Origin: Gammaproteobacteria bacterium
Lineage (GTDB): Bacteria > Pseudomonadota > Gammaproteobacteria > Natronospirales > REEB76
Direction of reading: 5' to 3'
Assembly: GCA_027317045.1 (NCBI GenBank)
Contig: DAHVFI010000338.1
Coordinates: forward strand, 1-14,467
DNA length: 14,467 nt
Shown: positions 6,160-14,074 of the stretch, piece by piece
How the letters are laid out: each line of letters opens with the position of its first letter
Position numbering within the stretch: position 1 is the first letter of the stretch
Translations under genes and position numbers: made by a program
The notes under the pieces: model-generated
The model's input: the letters and a program-made list of their open reading frames with translations, nothing else
Databases searched by the model: none
What the model was told of the DNA's origin: nothing

Positions 6160-8205
6160 ATGTCCACCCGCACTTCCCAGGTCAACTGGCGTATCGAGCG
6201 CGACGCCGACGGTATCGCCTGGCTCGGCTTCGACACGGCTGGTGCCAGCACCAACGTCCTGTCCGGCCAAGTTATGGCTGAACTCGGCGAACATCTCAAG
6301 CAACTGGCAGCGCAGCTACCCAAGGGCTTGGTGATTTACTCCGCCAAGCAAAGCGGCTTTATCGCGGGCGCCGACATCAAGGAATTCACCACCCTTAAGA
6401 CGCCGGAGGACGCCTTCGAGATGATCCGCCGCGGCCAACGGGTACTGGAACAGCTGGAGCGCTTGTCCTGCCCCAGCGTGGCTCTCATTAACGGCTTCGC
6501 GCTCGGCGGTGGCCTGGAGCTTTCGATGGCCTGCCGTTACCGCGTGGGTATAGACGATGACCGATTGACTCTCGGGCTTCCCGAGGTGAAGCTGGGTATC
6601 CATCCGGGTTTTGGCGGCACGGTGCGTTCTACCCGCCTGGCGGGCGTGTTGCCGGCCATGAGCTTCATGCTCACGGGGCGCAATGTTCATGGAAGCGAAG
6701 CCCTCAGGATCGGATTGCTGGACCGTCTGGTCAAGAGTGATGCCGCCCGGCAGACCGCCCGGGATCTGGTGCTTAAATCTCCCGCAAAAAAAAGCGCACC
6801 TTTTACCCAGCAACTGTTGGCGTTGGGTTGGCTGCGGCCGTTCGTGGCCAAGATGCTCACCAAGCAGGTGGCCGCTAAGGTGCGCCGCGACCACTATCCA
6901 GCGCCCTACGCCATCATTGATCTGTGGAAACATTACGCCGGTAGCGACGAAATGTATGTGCAGGAAGCGCATTCCATCGCACGTCTCATGGTCAACGACA
7001 CCGCCCGCAATCTGGTGCGGGTGTTCTTGCTGCAGGATCGGCTGAAATCCCTCGGCAAGAAATCCGACTTGCTGCTCAAGCACGTGCATGTGGTGGGCGC
7101 CGGTACTATGGGCGGCGACATTGCCGCCTGGTGCGCATTGCGCGGTTTCAATGTGACTTTGCAGGATCGCGAGGAAAAATATGTGCAGCCGGCACTGGCC
7201 CGCGCGCAAAAACTATTCGCGAAAAAACTGAAAGGTGCCGAGGTCCAGAACGCGGCAAACCGCCTCAAAATGGATGTGGCCGGTGACGGCGTCAAAAGTG
7301 CGGATGTGGTCATCGAGGCGATTTTCGAGAACGTCGAGGCCAAGCAGGCCTTGTACAAGGTGCTCGATTCGAAGATGAAACCCGATGCCATCCTTGCCAC
7401 CAATACTTCCAGCATCCGGCTGGAAACCCTGCGGCCCGTACTCAAGAACCCGCAGAGGTTGGTAGGGCTGCATTTCTTCAATCCGGTGGCCAAGATGCCC
7501 TTGGTAGAAGTGATTCATGCGCAAGATACCTCCCAGGATGAAATCGCCAAATCCCTGTCCTTCAGCCGTCAGATAGACAAGCTGGCAGTGCCGGTAAAGA
7601 GTTCTCCCGGCTTCCTGGTGAATCGCATCCTCATGCCGTATCTTATGGAAGCCATGCTGGCAGCCGATGAAGGCATCCCGCTGGAAGCCATTGACCAGGC
7701 GGCCTTGGATTACGGCATGCCCATGGGCCCGGTGGAACTGACCGACACCGTGGGGCTGGACGTGTCGCTGTCGGTTGCCCAGGTATTCGCCGCGGAATTC
7801 CACAAGAAAATCCCCGAAAGTCTTACTAAACTGGTAGCTGAGAAAAAACTCGGTCGCAAGAGCGGCGAAGGATTCTATAAATACCAGGATGGCAAGCCGG
7901 TGAAGGACAAAAGCCGGACCCGTCAGATGCCGATTGACCTGCAGGATCGGCTGATACTGCCGATGATCAATGAAGCGGTGGCGGTGCTGCGCGAGCGCAT
8001 CGTGGACGATGCAGATCTGTTGGATGCAGGCGTTATCTTCGGCACAGGTTTTGCGCCCTTCCGGGGCGGTCCGATCAACTATATCCGTGCCACGGGTGTG
8101 AAAGATATCAGGGCACGCTTGGAGAAACTGATGGCAGTGCATGGAGAACGCTTCACACCGGATGCGGGTTGGGATGCCCCTGCCCTCATGGAGCCCAAAG
8201 CATGA
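6160..8205 (+). CDS. Bifunctional enoyl-CoA hydratase/3-hydroxyacyl-CoA dehydrogenase (FadB/FadJ type)
   Basis: The 681-residue enzyme carries out two successive steps of fatty-acid beta-oxidation in the cytosol. The N-terminal crotonase domain (about 10-200) has the oxyanion-hole segments SGFIAGADIKEF and NGFALGGGLELSMACR, with catalytic glutamates E120 and E142 (LGLPEVKLGIHPGFGG). The dehydrogenase part begins at HVHVVGAGTMGGDIAAW (308-324), an NAD-binding GxGxxG fold. The catalytic pair H438 (GLHFFNP) and E450 (PLVEVI) has the same 12-residue spacing as E. coli FadB H450/E462. Two C-terminal 3HCDH domains follow (SSPGFLVNRILMPYL; GFAPFRGGP). It is somewhat shorter than FadB (729) or FadJ (714). 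The ATG has GGAG six bases upstream, and its stop overlaps the next start (ATGA). The partner thiolase is not in the window. Confidence 0.93.
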   Translation: MSTRTSQVNWRIERDADGIAWLGFDTAGASTNVLSGQVMAELGEHLKQLAAQLPKGLVIYSAKQSGFIAGADIKEFTTLKTPEDAFEMIRRGQRVLEQLERLSCPSVALINGFALGGGLELSMACRYRVGIDDDRLTLGLPEVKLGIHPGFGGTVRSTRLAGVLPAMSFMLTGRNVHGSEALRIGLLDRLVKSDAARQTARDLVLKSPAKKSAPFTQQLLALGWLRPFVAKMLTKQVAAKVRRDHYPAPYAIIDLWKHYAGSDEMYVQEAHSIARLMVNDTARNLVRVFLLQDRLKSLGKKSDLLLKHVHVVGAGTMGGDIAAWCALRGFNVTLQDREEKYVQPALARAQKLFAKKLKGAEVQNAANRLKMDVAGDGVKSADVVIEAIFENVEAKQALYKVLDSKMKPDAILATNTSSIRLETLRPVLKNPQRLVGLHFFNPVAKMPLVEVIHAQDTSQDEIAKSLSFSRQIDKLAVPVKSSPGFLVNRILMPYLMEAMLAADEGIPLEAIDQAALDYGMPMGPVELTDTVGLDVSLSVAQVFAAEFHKKIPESLTKLVAEKKLGRKSGEGFYKYQDGKPVKDKSRTRQMPIDLQDRLILPMINEAVAVLRERIVDDADLLDAGVIFGTGFAPFRGGPINYIRATGVKDIRARLEKLMAVHGERFTPDAGWDAPALMEPKA

Positions 8206-8594
8206 AATTCGAGGATATGCCCAAGGATCATGAGGCTGCGGTCCGCACGCTTGCCATGCCCAAGGATACCAACGGCTTGGGCGATATCTTCGGCGGCTGG
8301 ATCATGTCGCACGCCGACATGGCTGGAGCCATCATCGCCTTCAGGCGCGCGGGCGGCCGCGTAGTGACCGTGGCGGTGAATGAGTTCGTGTTCGTCAGCC
8401 CCGTGTATGTGGGCGATGTGGTGAGTTTCTATACCGATATCGCGCGCGTCGGCAACACCTCTATCGCCATTGACGTGACAGTGTTTTCACAGCGCAACGA
8501 CGGTGAGCACGAGACCTGCGTGAAGGTGGCCACGGCGCAGATGACCTACGTGCGCGTGGGCGCCAATCGCCGGCCGGTACCGATCGCCAAGTAA
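8202..8594 (+). CDS. Acyl-CoA thioesterase, YciA-like hotdog protein
   Basis: This 130-residue single hotdog-domain protein has the YciA hallmark RTLAMPKDTNGLGDIFGG, then WIMSHADMAGA (central helix), RVVTVAVNEFVFVSPVYVGD and a conserved beta sheet. Such enzymes hydrolyse acyl-CoA to free acid and CoA in the cytosol, normally as hexamers. The Asn and Asp of DTN and the GDIFGG turn are present. The start ATG overlaps the stop of the preceding enzyme (ATGA), with GGAG in its end, so production of the two is coupled. Its role may be to relieve CoA sequestration during beta-oxidation. The symbol yciA is likely but not certain. Confidence 0.88.
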   Translation: MKFEDMPKDHEAAVRTLAMPKDTNGLGDIFGGWIMSHADMAGAIIAFRRAGGRVVTVAVNEFVFVSPVYVGDVVSFYTDIARVGNTSIAIDVTVFSQRNDGEHETCVKVATAQMTYVRVGANRRPVPIAK

Positions 8595-8601
8595 CCGCCG
8601 C

Positions 8602-9633
8602 ATGTTGAACGCGACACTCGATAGCGAACGTCTCAAGGACTTTTCGCCACTGAGCGGACTTAAGCCGGAACATCTGACCAGTCTGGCCTCCAAGGTCACC
8701 ATCCAGAAACTTGAAGCAGGTCGCTACCTGTTCAGGCAAAAGGATACTGGCAGGCACAATGTCTATCTCCTCACAGGTTCTGTGGAGCTGCGGTCTGGCG
8801 AACAGGTTTTGACGACCATCAAGGGCGGTTCCGATGAAGCCCGGCATCCGTTGGCGCCGCAGATTCCGCGGCATCTTTCCGCGCGCGCGGCTACCAGCAT
8901 CGAATACTTCCAGATTGACAGTGACTTTCTGGACATCATGCTGACATGGGACCAGAGCGGTGCGTTCGAAGTGGGTGAACTGCAGGCGCAAGATAATCAG
9001 GAACACGACTGGATGGCTGCGGTTCTGCAGGTTAAGGCTTTTCACCGCATTCCGCCCGCGAATATCCAGACATTATTCATGCGCATGGAGCACACCAGCT
9101 GCATGCAGGGTGCGGTTATCATCAAGCAGGGGGATGTGGGCGATTTCTTCTATGTTCTTACCCAGGGGCGGTGCCTGGTTACGCGCGAAGCTCCAAATAA
9201 GAAGGTCATACCACTTGCCGAATTGGCCGTGGGAGCGAGTTTCGGCGAAGAAGCCTTGTTGTCGGATTCTCGGCGTAACGCTAGCGTCACCATGCTCACG
9301 GACGGGGCACTGGCGCGGCTTGCCAGGGAGGATTTCAAAGACCTGTTGATCGAGCCCCAGCAACAGCGGGTTGGAATCGAGGAAGCCAGACAGATTGTGG
9401 CTGCGGGTGGCCAATGGCTGGATGTGCGCTTACCCAGCGAATTCGAGAACCAGCACCCGGAAGGTGCAGTCAACGTTCCACTTTATTTCATCCGCATGAA
9501 ACTTGACAGTCTCGACCCCAAACGCAAGTACGTGGTGTGCTGCGACACCGGCCGGCGCAGTTCGGCGGGCGCATTTATATTGAGCGAGCGGGGCTTCGAC
9601 GCCTATATTCTTAAAAATGGCTTGCCGGCCTGA
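8602..9633 (+). CDS. Double cyclic-nucleotide-binding domain/rhodanese fusion protein
   Basis: The 343-residue protein has a first, degenerate cNMP-binding-like beta barrel (about 17-115), then a second, better one (145-250). The latter has a phosphate-binding cassette FGEEALLSDSRRNASV (214-229) close to the classical FGE-x-AL...R-x-A-S/T pattern. A C-terminal rhodanese domain (257-343) has WLDVRLPSEFENQHPEGAVN and the active-site loop C314-D-T-G-R-R, with a second cysteine, C313, directly before it. No helix-turn-helix is visible, so it is not a CRP-type transcription factor. A sulfur- or redox-linked activity controlled by a nucleotide or other ligand is the simplest inference. It starts seven bases after the thioesterase stop without a clear ribosome site, indicating translational coupling. 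Confidence 0.85.
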   Translation: MLNATLDSERLKDFSPLSGLKPEHLTSLASKVTIQKLEAGRYLFRQKDTGRHNVYLLTGSVELRSGEQVLTTIKGGSDEARHPLAPQIPRHLSARAATSIEYFQIDSDFLDIMLTWDQSGAFEVGELQAQDNQEHDWMAAVLQVKAFHRIPPANIQTLFMRMEHTSCMQGAVIIKQGDVGDFFYVLTQGRCLVTREAPNKKVIPLAELAVGASFGEEALLSDSRRNASVTMLTDGALARLAREDFKDLLIEPQQQRVGIEEARQIVAAGGQWLDVRLPSEFENQHPEGAVNVPLYFIRMKLDSLDPKRKYVVCCDTGRRSSAGAFILSERGFDAYILKNGLPA

Positions 9634-9678
9634 GCTTTCCCCTGAATGGTTTCAACCACCCTGATCTAAGACGTGCGT
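9634..9678. other. Short convergent intergenic gap
   Basis: The gap separates two convergent genes. It holds only weak hairpins (TGGT-TTCA-ACCA and AGAC-GTGC-GTCT at 9669-9680) without a T-tract; no good intrinsic terminator is visible for either gene. Confidence 0.4.
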
Positions 9679-11058
9679 CTATTCGCTCTGGCCATGAAGC
9701 TGATTGAAGCGGCCGAGCCCCTCCACCACTATCCGCATGGCCTGCTGTTCTGTAGGAGTGAGGTAGGGATTCCAGATATCAAAAATCAATACCACACGGG
9801 TCTGGTCGCTGCGGTTCCAAGCTTCATGTTCAAAGGTATCATCGAACACGATGCATTCGCCCTCCTTCCAACCGCGGGTTATATTGCCGACACGGATGCC
9901 ACATTCCGGCGGGATAATCAGCGGCAGGTGCACCACCAGGCGGACATTGATCACGCCGGTATGCGGCGGTATGTGCGCTCCAGGTTTGAGCACGGAAAAA
10001 AATGTTTCGGGCGAGTGGCCCGCCATGCGGCTCAGAGGCAGATTGTCCAGCAACGCTGAAGTCACCGGGCAGCGCTTGCAGTTCTCATCATAGCGCTGCC
10101 CATCCCGATAGAAAAAGAACGCATTCCAGTCCGGGGAGTCATTCAGTGCTTCCCAGCGCCTGGCGCCTGCATGGTCCCGGGGGATGGTTATGAATGGCCG
10201 AAAACCTTCATGACCCCCGAGTACGGCCTGCAACTCCGCACGAATGGCATCGGTGTGTCCTTCAATTTCCGCCAGCCAGGGGAATTGTCCATGCTCAAAC
10301 CAGGCTTGCGCCGGAATGCCCGGGAAGGTCATCAAAGTGCAGCGTTGCTGGGGATGGCCCGCTGGCAGCGGCTCCTTGCCGAGATAGATGCGCAAACAGC
10401 GGTCCACACGTGCCAGGGCTTGGGCGCCGCGCTTTGTCCGCAGGGGCATGAGTGCTTGAGTCAAGTACGCCTTCCGTGCCTGCTGCACCGCCGCGATCGC
10501 ACGTTGCATCACGTGACGCAATCCGGACGGGAGGCCCGCGGGCTGAACCAGCCATCCATGTTTATCCGCCTGCGATAATGCGGCCAGATAACCGTTCAAT
10601 GCCTCTTGATGCCTGCCCAACTGCTCCAATATCGCAGCTTTATGCAGCAGCGCTGCCGGGTACCCGTGCCTGATGCTCAATGCCGTGTCGAAAGCAGCAA
10701 GCGCCTCTGGCAGCGCACCAAGGCCTCGATAGGCCAGCCCGAGATTCTTGTGTAAGCTTGCATCCTTAGGGTGGGTGGCCAGTGCGCGCTGGAACAACTC
10801 GATGCTCTGGGAAAACTGTTCGGAGTTGAGCGCACGAGTACCAAAGAAATTCAATGCGTCGGCATGCCCAGGAGCCAGCTGCAGGAGTTGGGTATAGAGT
10901 GAAGTGGCTAACTGCAATTGACCGGCTTGCGCACTTTGACGCGCATTTTCCGCCAATGCGTCTATATTGGTGGGATCCGATGCGGACGGAGCGTTCAATT
11001 CAGCTAAAGCTGTTACGTTACATGGTATGGGTTGGACGGTCGGCCTGCAATGCACCAC
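9679..11058 (-). CDS. TPR-repeat aspartyl/asparaginyl beta-hydroxylase family protein
   Basis: Read from the GTG at 11058 the product has 459 residues. About four TPR-like repeats occupy residues 34-165 (for example PKDASLHKNLGLAYRGLGA), suggesting a protein-binding arm. The C-terminal domain (about 280-430) is an Asp/Arg-hydroxylase double-stranded beta helix: iron ligands H366 (HIPPHTGV) and H411 (FDDTFEHEAWN), and R421 (TRVVLIFDIWNP), expected to bind 2-oxoglutarate. As in human AspH, no third carboxylate ligand is evident. It would hydroxylate Asp, Asn or Arg side chains using iron, oxygen and 2-oxoglutarate; its target is unknown. The start is uncertain: GTG at 11058 overlaps pilZ by 41 bases, and a second GTG and later TTG codons are also possible. 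It is the last gene of the pabC-pilZ operon. Confidence 0.8.
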   Translation of the reverse strand: MVHCRPTVQPIPCNVTALAELNAPSASDPTNIDALAENARQSAQAGQLQLATSLYTQLLQLAPGHADALNFFGTRALNSEQFSQSIELFQRALATHPKDASLHKNLGLAYRGLGALPEALAAFDTALSIRHGYPAALLHKAAILEQLGRHQEALNGYLAALSQADKHGWLVQPAGLPSGLRHVMQRAIAAVQQARKAYLTQALMPLRTKRGAQALARVDRCLRIYLGKEPLPAGHPQQRCTLMTFPGIPAQAWFEHGQFPWLAEIEGHTDAIRAELQAVLGGHEGFRPFITIPRDHAGARRWEALNDSPDWNAFFFYRDGQRYDENCKRCPVTSALLDNLPLSRMAGHSPETFFSVLKPGAHIPPHTGVINVRLVVHLPLIIPPECGIRVGNITRGWKEGECIVFDDTFEHEAWNRSDQTRVVLIFDIWNPYLTPTEQQAMRIVVEGLGRFNQLHGQSE

Positions 11059-11365
11059 CCAGAAGGCTCTCTATTTTGCGTTGCGTATTGCCGCCATCCT
11101 GTTCACTGAACTGCACTCCGATGCCCATGGCGCGTGAACGGTTGGTGCTGCGCGGTGTGACCCATGCAACTTTGGCCGCCACCGGCAGGCGTTCCGGGGA
11201 ATCCATGAGCTGCAAGAGAATAAAAACATCATCACCCAGCTGATAGGATTTATTGGTGGGAATGAACAAGCCGCCATTTTTCACGAACGGCATGTAGGCA
11301 CTGTAGAGTGCACTCTTGTCCTTGATGACAAGATTGAGTATGCCTTGCTGACGGGGCGTATTCAT
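11018..11365 (-). CDS. pilZ: Type IV pilus assembly protein PilZ
   Basis: The 115-residue protein matches the original PilZ of Pseudomonas and Xanthomonas: GILNLVIKDKSALYSAYMPF, NGGLFIPTNKSYQLGD, a VAWVTP strand, AMGIGVQFSEQD and the invariant end DRPTHTM. Unlike most PilZ-domain receptors it lacks the N-terminal RxxxR, and the D/NxSxxG position reads VKNGGLF, so it should not bind cyclic-di-GMP itself. PilZ is needed for type IV pilus biogenesis with PilB and a FimX-like partner. The ATG at 11365 has GGAGG (11378-11374) eight bases upstream, inside the end of holB, and follows the holB stop by four bases. The holB-pilZ order is conserved in gammaproteobacteria. Confidence 0.95.
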   Translation of the reverse strand: MNTPRQQGILNLVIKDKSALYSAYMPFVKNGGLFIPTNKSYQLGDDVFILLQLMDSPERLPVAAKVAWVTPRSTNRSRAMGIGVQFSEQDGGNTQRKIESLLGGALQADRPTHTM

Positions 11366-11369
11366 CCGG

Positions 11370-12413
11370 TTATCCTCCACGCGCGGCAAGCGGTGCCGCC
11401 CCCAATGTTTGCAATCCTTCCGACCAGTCCATAAACAGGCCTTCCAGCAGCAACTGCCCATTCACGGGAGTGCCGACAAGTGCCAGCGCCTCGTTCAGAC
11501 GGCTCAGAAAGGCATGCAATCCGCGCAAGTTTATTCTCGTAAGGGCGTTTTGCAACAGCGCGAATGCATCGACATTGATAATTTCCGGTCCGGATGTATT
11601 GCCGGTCGTGGTCAGTATGATCAGGTCCGTGATCCAAATTTGCAACAATCTCAACACCAGCGACAGGTCTTCCCGGCTGGTTTCGGCGGCGCAGCTCAAG
11701 GGATTACGCTGGCCGGTCCGTAGCTCCACCAACATCTGGTAAAAACGCAGGCGCTCCTGCATCCATGCGCTCTTGGCCAGTTCCAGCGCCAACAACGGTC
11801 CGCCGCCGGCGATCCCCAGCAGTGCTGGCCAGTCAGGCCGCGGTTCCCGGTCGTTAAGCCACTGGACGGCCGTGTCCGCGGCGGGCGTGATGATGCGTAC
11901 CGCTTGGTAGCGGCTGCGGATGGTGGCCGGTAAGCGTGCCGGCCGGGCCGTCACCAGCAACAGCAGCGTGCCGGCTGAGGGCTCTTCCAGGGTCTTCAGC
12001 AGGCTGTTGGCGGCATTGGCATTCATGGCATCGGCGGGTGTCAGCAAGCCGATCTTCCGGCCGTTATGCTGGCTCGTGAGTGCCAGTGTCTGAGACAGTT
12101 CCCGGATTTGGTCCACCAGAATCGCGGTCTTGTCTTCGGGGATGGTTACTGGGTGGTAATCCGGATCGGCAGCGGCGGCCAACTGGTGACAGGAACCACA
12201 GTGACCGCAGGCGTGTGCCTTCTCAGGATGCCTGCACAGGGCCAGCGCCGCGAAAGCCTGCGCGAAATGCGCTTTGCCGGTACCGGCGGCACCGCAAACC
12301 AGAAGCGCATGCGGCAGCGTGCCATTCTCCATGCGTGCGTGCAATTGCTGCCAGGCCGATATCTGCCAGGGCAAAGGGGTTAATGACAACTGCTGCAAGG
12401 ATTTTATTTCCAT
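11370..12413 (-). CDS. holB: DNA polymerase III subunit delta'
   Basis: This 347-residue AAA+ clamp-loader subunit helps load the beta sliding clamp onto primed DNA. It starts with PWQISAWQQL, then a P-loop-like GAAGTGKA (41-48, Ala where Ser or Thr is usual), a zinc module of four cysteines (C60, C69, C72, C75), DQIRELSQTL, NAANSLLKTLEEPS (sensor region, 133-146) and the arginine-finger motif S167-R168-Y169, where the usual form is SRC. The finger arginine is kept. The C-terminal helical collar is as expected. The start overlaps the tmk end by 10 bases, and the stop lies four bases before pilZ. Confidence 0.93.
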   Translation of the reverse strand: MEIKSLQQLSLTPLPWQISAWQQLHARMENGTLPHALLVCGAAGTGKAHFAQAFAALALCRHPEKAHACGHCGSCHQLAAAADPDYHPVTIPEDKTAILVDQIRELSQTLALTSQHNGRKIGLLTPADAMNANAANSLLKTLEEPSAGTLLLLVTARPARLPATIRSRYQAVRIITPAADTAVQWLNDREPRPDWPALLGIAGGGPLLALELAKSAWMQERLRFYQMLVELRTGQRNPLSCAAETSREDLSLVLRLLQIWITDLIILTTTGNTSGPEIINVDAFALLQNALTRINLRGLHAFLSRLNEALALVGTPVNGQLLLEGLFMDWSEGLQTLGAAPLAARGG

Positions 12414-13054
12414 TGGGCAAGCCGTTTATCCAACAATGCCGTGATCTCGGCTTGAACATCCGTCAAGTTGCCGCCGGCGTTCACAACCTTGATGCGTCGT
12501 GGTTCGCGCCGTGCCCGCGCCAGATACACGCGACGCACGCGGTTGAAGAATTCATCCTGTTCCTGTTCGAAGCGATCCAATACCCCGCGTTTCCTTGCAC
12601 GCGCCATACCCACCTCGATTCTGGCATCCAACAAGATGGTCATGTCGGGGCGCAAACCCTTGAGCACCATACGTTCTAGTGCTGCGATAACCGATGCGGC
12701 GATGCCACGCCCGCCGCCCTGATAGGCATAACTCGCATCCGTGAACCGGTCACAGACAATCCAGGTGCCGGCCGCCAGCGCCGGCCTGATTACATTGTCC
12801 ACATGCAGGGCGCGTGCCGCAAACATCAGCAACAGCTCAGCCATGGGTTGGAAAGGCTCCGTGCGGATAGCCAGCAGGGTATTGCGTATTTCATCGGCAC
12901 CGGGAGTGCCACCGGGTTCGCGTGTAACCAGCACCGTGATACCGCGATCCCGAAGATAACCGCTGATGAATTCCAGATGCGTGGATTTGCCCACGCCTTC
13001 CACACCTTCCAAGGTGACGAACTTGCCGTGCACTGGCGGTTTACGGCGGTTCAT
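12404..13054 (-). CDS. tmk: Thymidylate kinase (dTMP kinase)
   Basis: The 216-residue enzyme phosphorylates dTMP to dTDP with ATP. It has a Walker A loop GVEGVGKST (17-25), TREPGGTPGADEIR (44-57, the substrate-side DR/TREPGG region), the DRF motif (102-104), YQGGGRG (111-117) and an arginine-bearing LID segment (ARKRGVLDRFE). Its ATG overlaps the mltG stop (ATGA), and its own stop lies within the first codons of holB, so all three are translationally coupled. The size is normal for the family. Confidence 0.95.
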   Translation of the reverse strand: MNRRKPPVHGKFVTLEGVEGVGKSTHLEFISGYLRDRGITVLVTREPGGTPGADEIRNTLLAIRTEPFQPMAELLLMFAARALHVDNVIRPALAAGTWIVCDRFTDASYAYQGGGRGIAASVIAALERMVLKGLRPDMTILLDARIEVGMARARKRGVLDRFEQEQDEFFNRVRRVYLARARREPRRIKVVNAGGNLTDVQAEITALLDKRLAQWK

Positions 13055-14067
13055 GGCGAATGATGCTTGATCTGGTATTTCTGGACCGCCGCGGTCTGTT
13101 GTTGCAGCGTAGCTGAGAACTGATGGGTGCCGTCACCGCGCGCAACGAAATACAACGCATCGCCGGGCTTGGGGTGCAGTGCCGCTTCGATGGAAGCCAG
13201 GCTGGGCATACAGATGGGTGTGGGCGGCAGACCGTTGCGAGTATAAGTATTATAAGGCGTATCAGTGCGCAGATCTTTGTAAGTAATTTTACCGTGGTAG
13301 TGCGCGCCCAATCCGTAAATTACCGTGGGATCGCTTTGCAGCTTCATGCCTTTCTGCAGACGGCGCACAAATACTCCGGCGATCTCGCCACGTTCCTGAG
13401 GCTGCGCGGTTTCCTTCTCGATGATGGATGCCATGATCAGAGCATCATAAGGCGATTTGTACGGCAGCTCCGGCAACCTCGCCTGCCAGGCAGTATTCAA
13501 GTGATCCTGGGCGGCACGGTATGCGCGCTCAAGAAACGCGGCATCACTGGTGGCCTTTGGAAATTGGTAGGTATCGGGATAAAACCGGCCTTCGGGGTTT
13601 TGACCCGCATGACCGAGTTTCGCCATGATGGCGGCCGCATCCAGGCCATGCAAGGTGTGACTAAGTGACGGATCTGCCTCCACGGCTGCCAACACCTGTT
13701 TGAAGGTCCAGCCTTCCACCAGGGTCAGCGAGTGCATGACTACTTTGCCGCTTTTGAGCAACTCCAGCAGAGCAGCAACACTGGTGCCGGGTTCCACCAG
13801 ATATTCACCAGCCCGGATTGCATCAGCATCGCCACGCAGACGGGCCAGCAGAACCAGATCCAGAGGGTGCGGCAATACCCCTTGGGCATGCAGGCGTGCA
13901 GCCACCATCCGCAAGGATTCACCCGGCGGTATCTCCACATCGACTGCCCGTCCGTTGACTGTGGGGGTCAGATACCAACGCGTATAGGCAAATCCCGCCA
14001 CGGTTACTGCGGCGATTACCAGCAACCAGGGGATAATCCTTTTTTTATGTCTGTGCGCCATATCCAT
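13051..14067 (-). CDS. mltG: Endolytic murein transglycosylase MltG (YceG)
   Basis: This 338-residue inner-membrane protein has a basic cytoplasmic start (HRHKKR), one membrane helix (about 11-29), then periplasmic LysM-like and YceG domains. It cleaves nascent glycan strands and helps set their length. The catalytic glutamate is E217 in ASIIEKETAQ (213-222), equivalent to E218 of E. coli, followed by QSDPTVIYGL, NTYTRNGLPPTPICMPSL and YFVARGDGTHQFS, all family signatures. The ATG at 14067 follows AAAGG closely; an ATG two codons later is an alternative. It lies seven bases after the pabC stop. Confidence 0.95.
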   Translation of the reverse strand: MDMAHRHKKRIIPWLLVIAAVTVAGFAYTRWYLTPTVNGRAVDVEIPPGESLRMVAARLHAQGVLPHPLDLVLLARLRGDADAIRAGEYLVEPGTSVAALLELLKSGKVVMHSLTLVEGWTFKQVLAAVEADPSLSHTLHGLDAAAIMAKLGHAGQNPEGRFYPDTYQFPKATSDAAFLERAYRAAQDHLNTAWQARLPELPYKSPYDALIMASIIEKETAQPQERGEIAGVFVRRLQKGMKLQSDPTVIYGLGAHYHGKITYKDLRTDTPYNTYTRNGLPPTPICMPSLASIEAALHPKPGDALYFVARGDGTHQFSATLQQQTAAVQKYQIKHHSP

Positions 14068-14074
14068 GATCCTT

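Noticed and set aside
6316..8142. Two long minus-strand frames (297 and 309 residues) within the beta-oxidation gene
   Set aside because: His/Gln/Gly-rich antisense shadows of an intact, well-conserved enzyme; no start signals.
9669..9680. AGAC-GTGC-GTCT hairpin as a terminator
   Set aside because: Only four pairs, no T-run on either strand, and it overlaps the stop codon of the hydroxylase gene.
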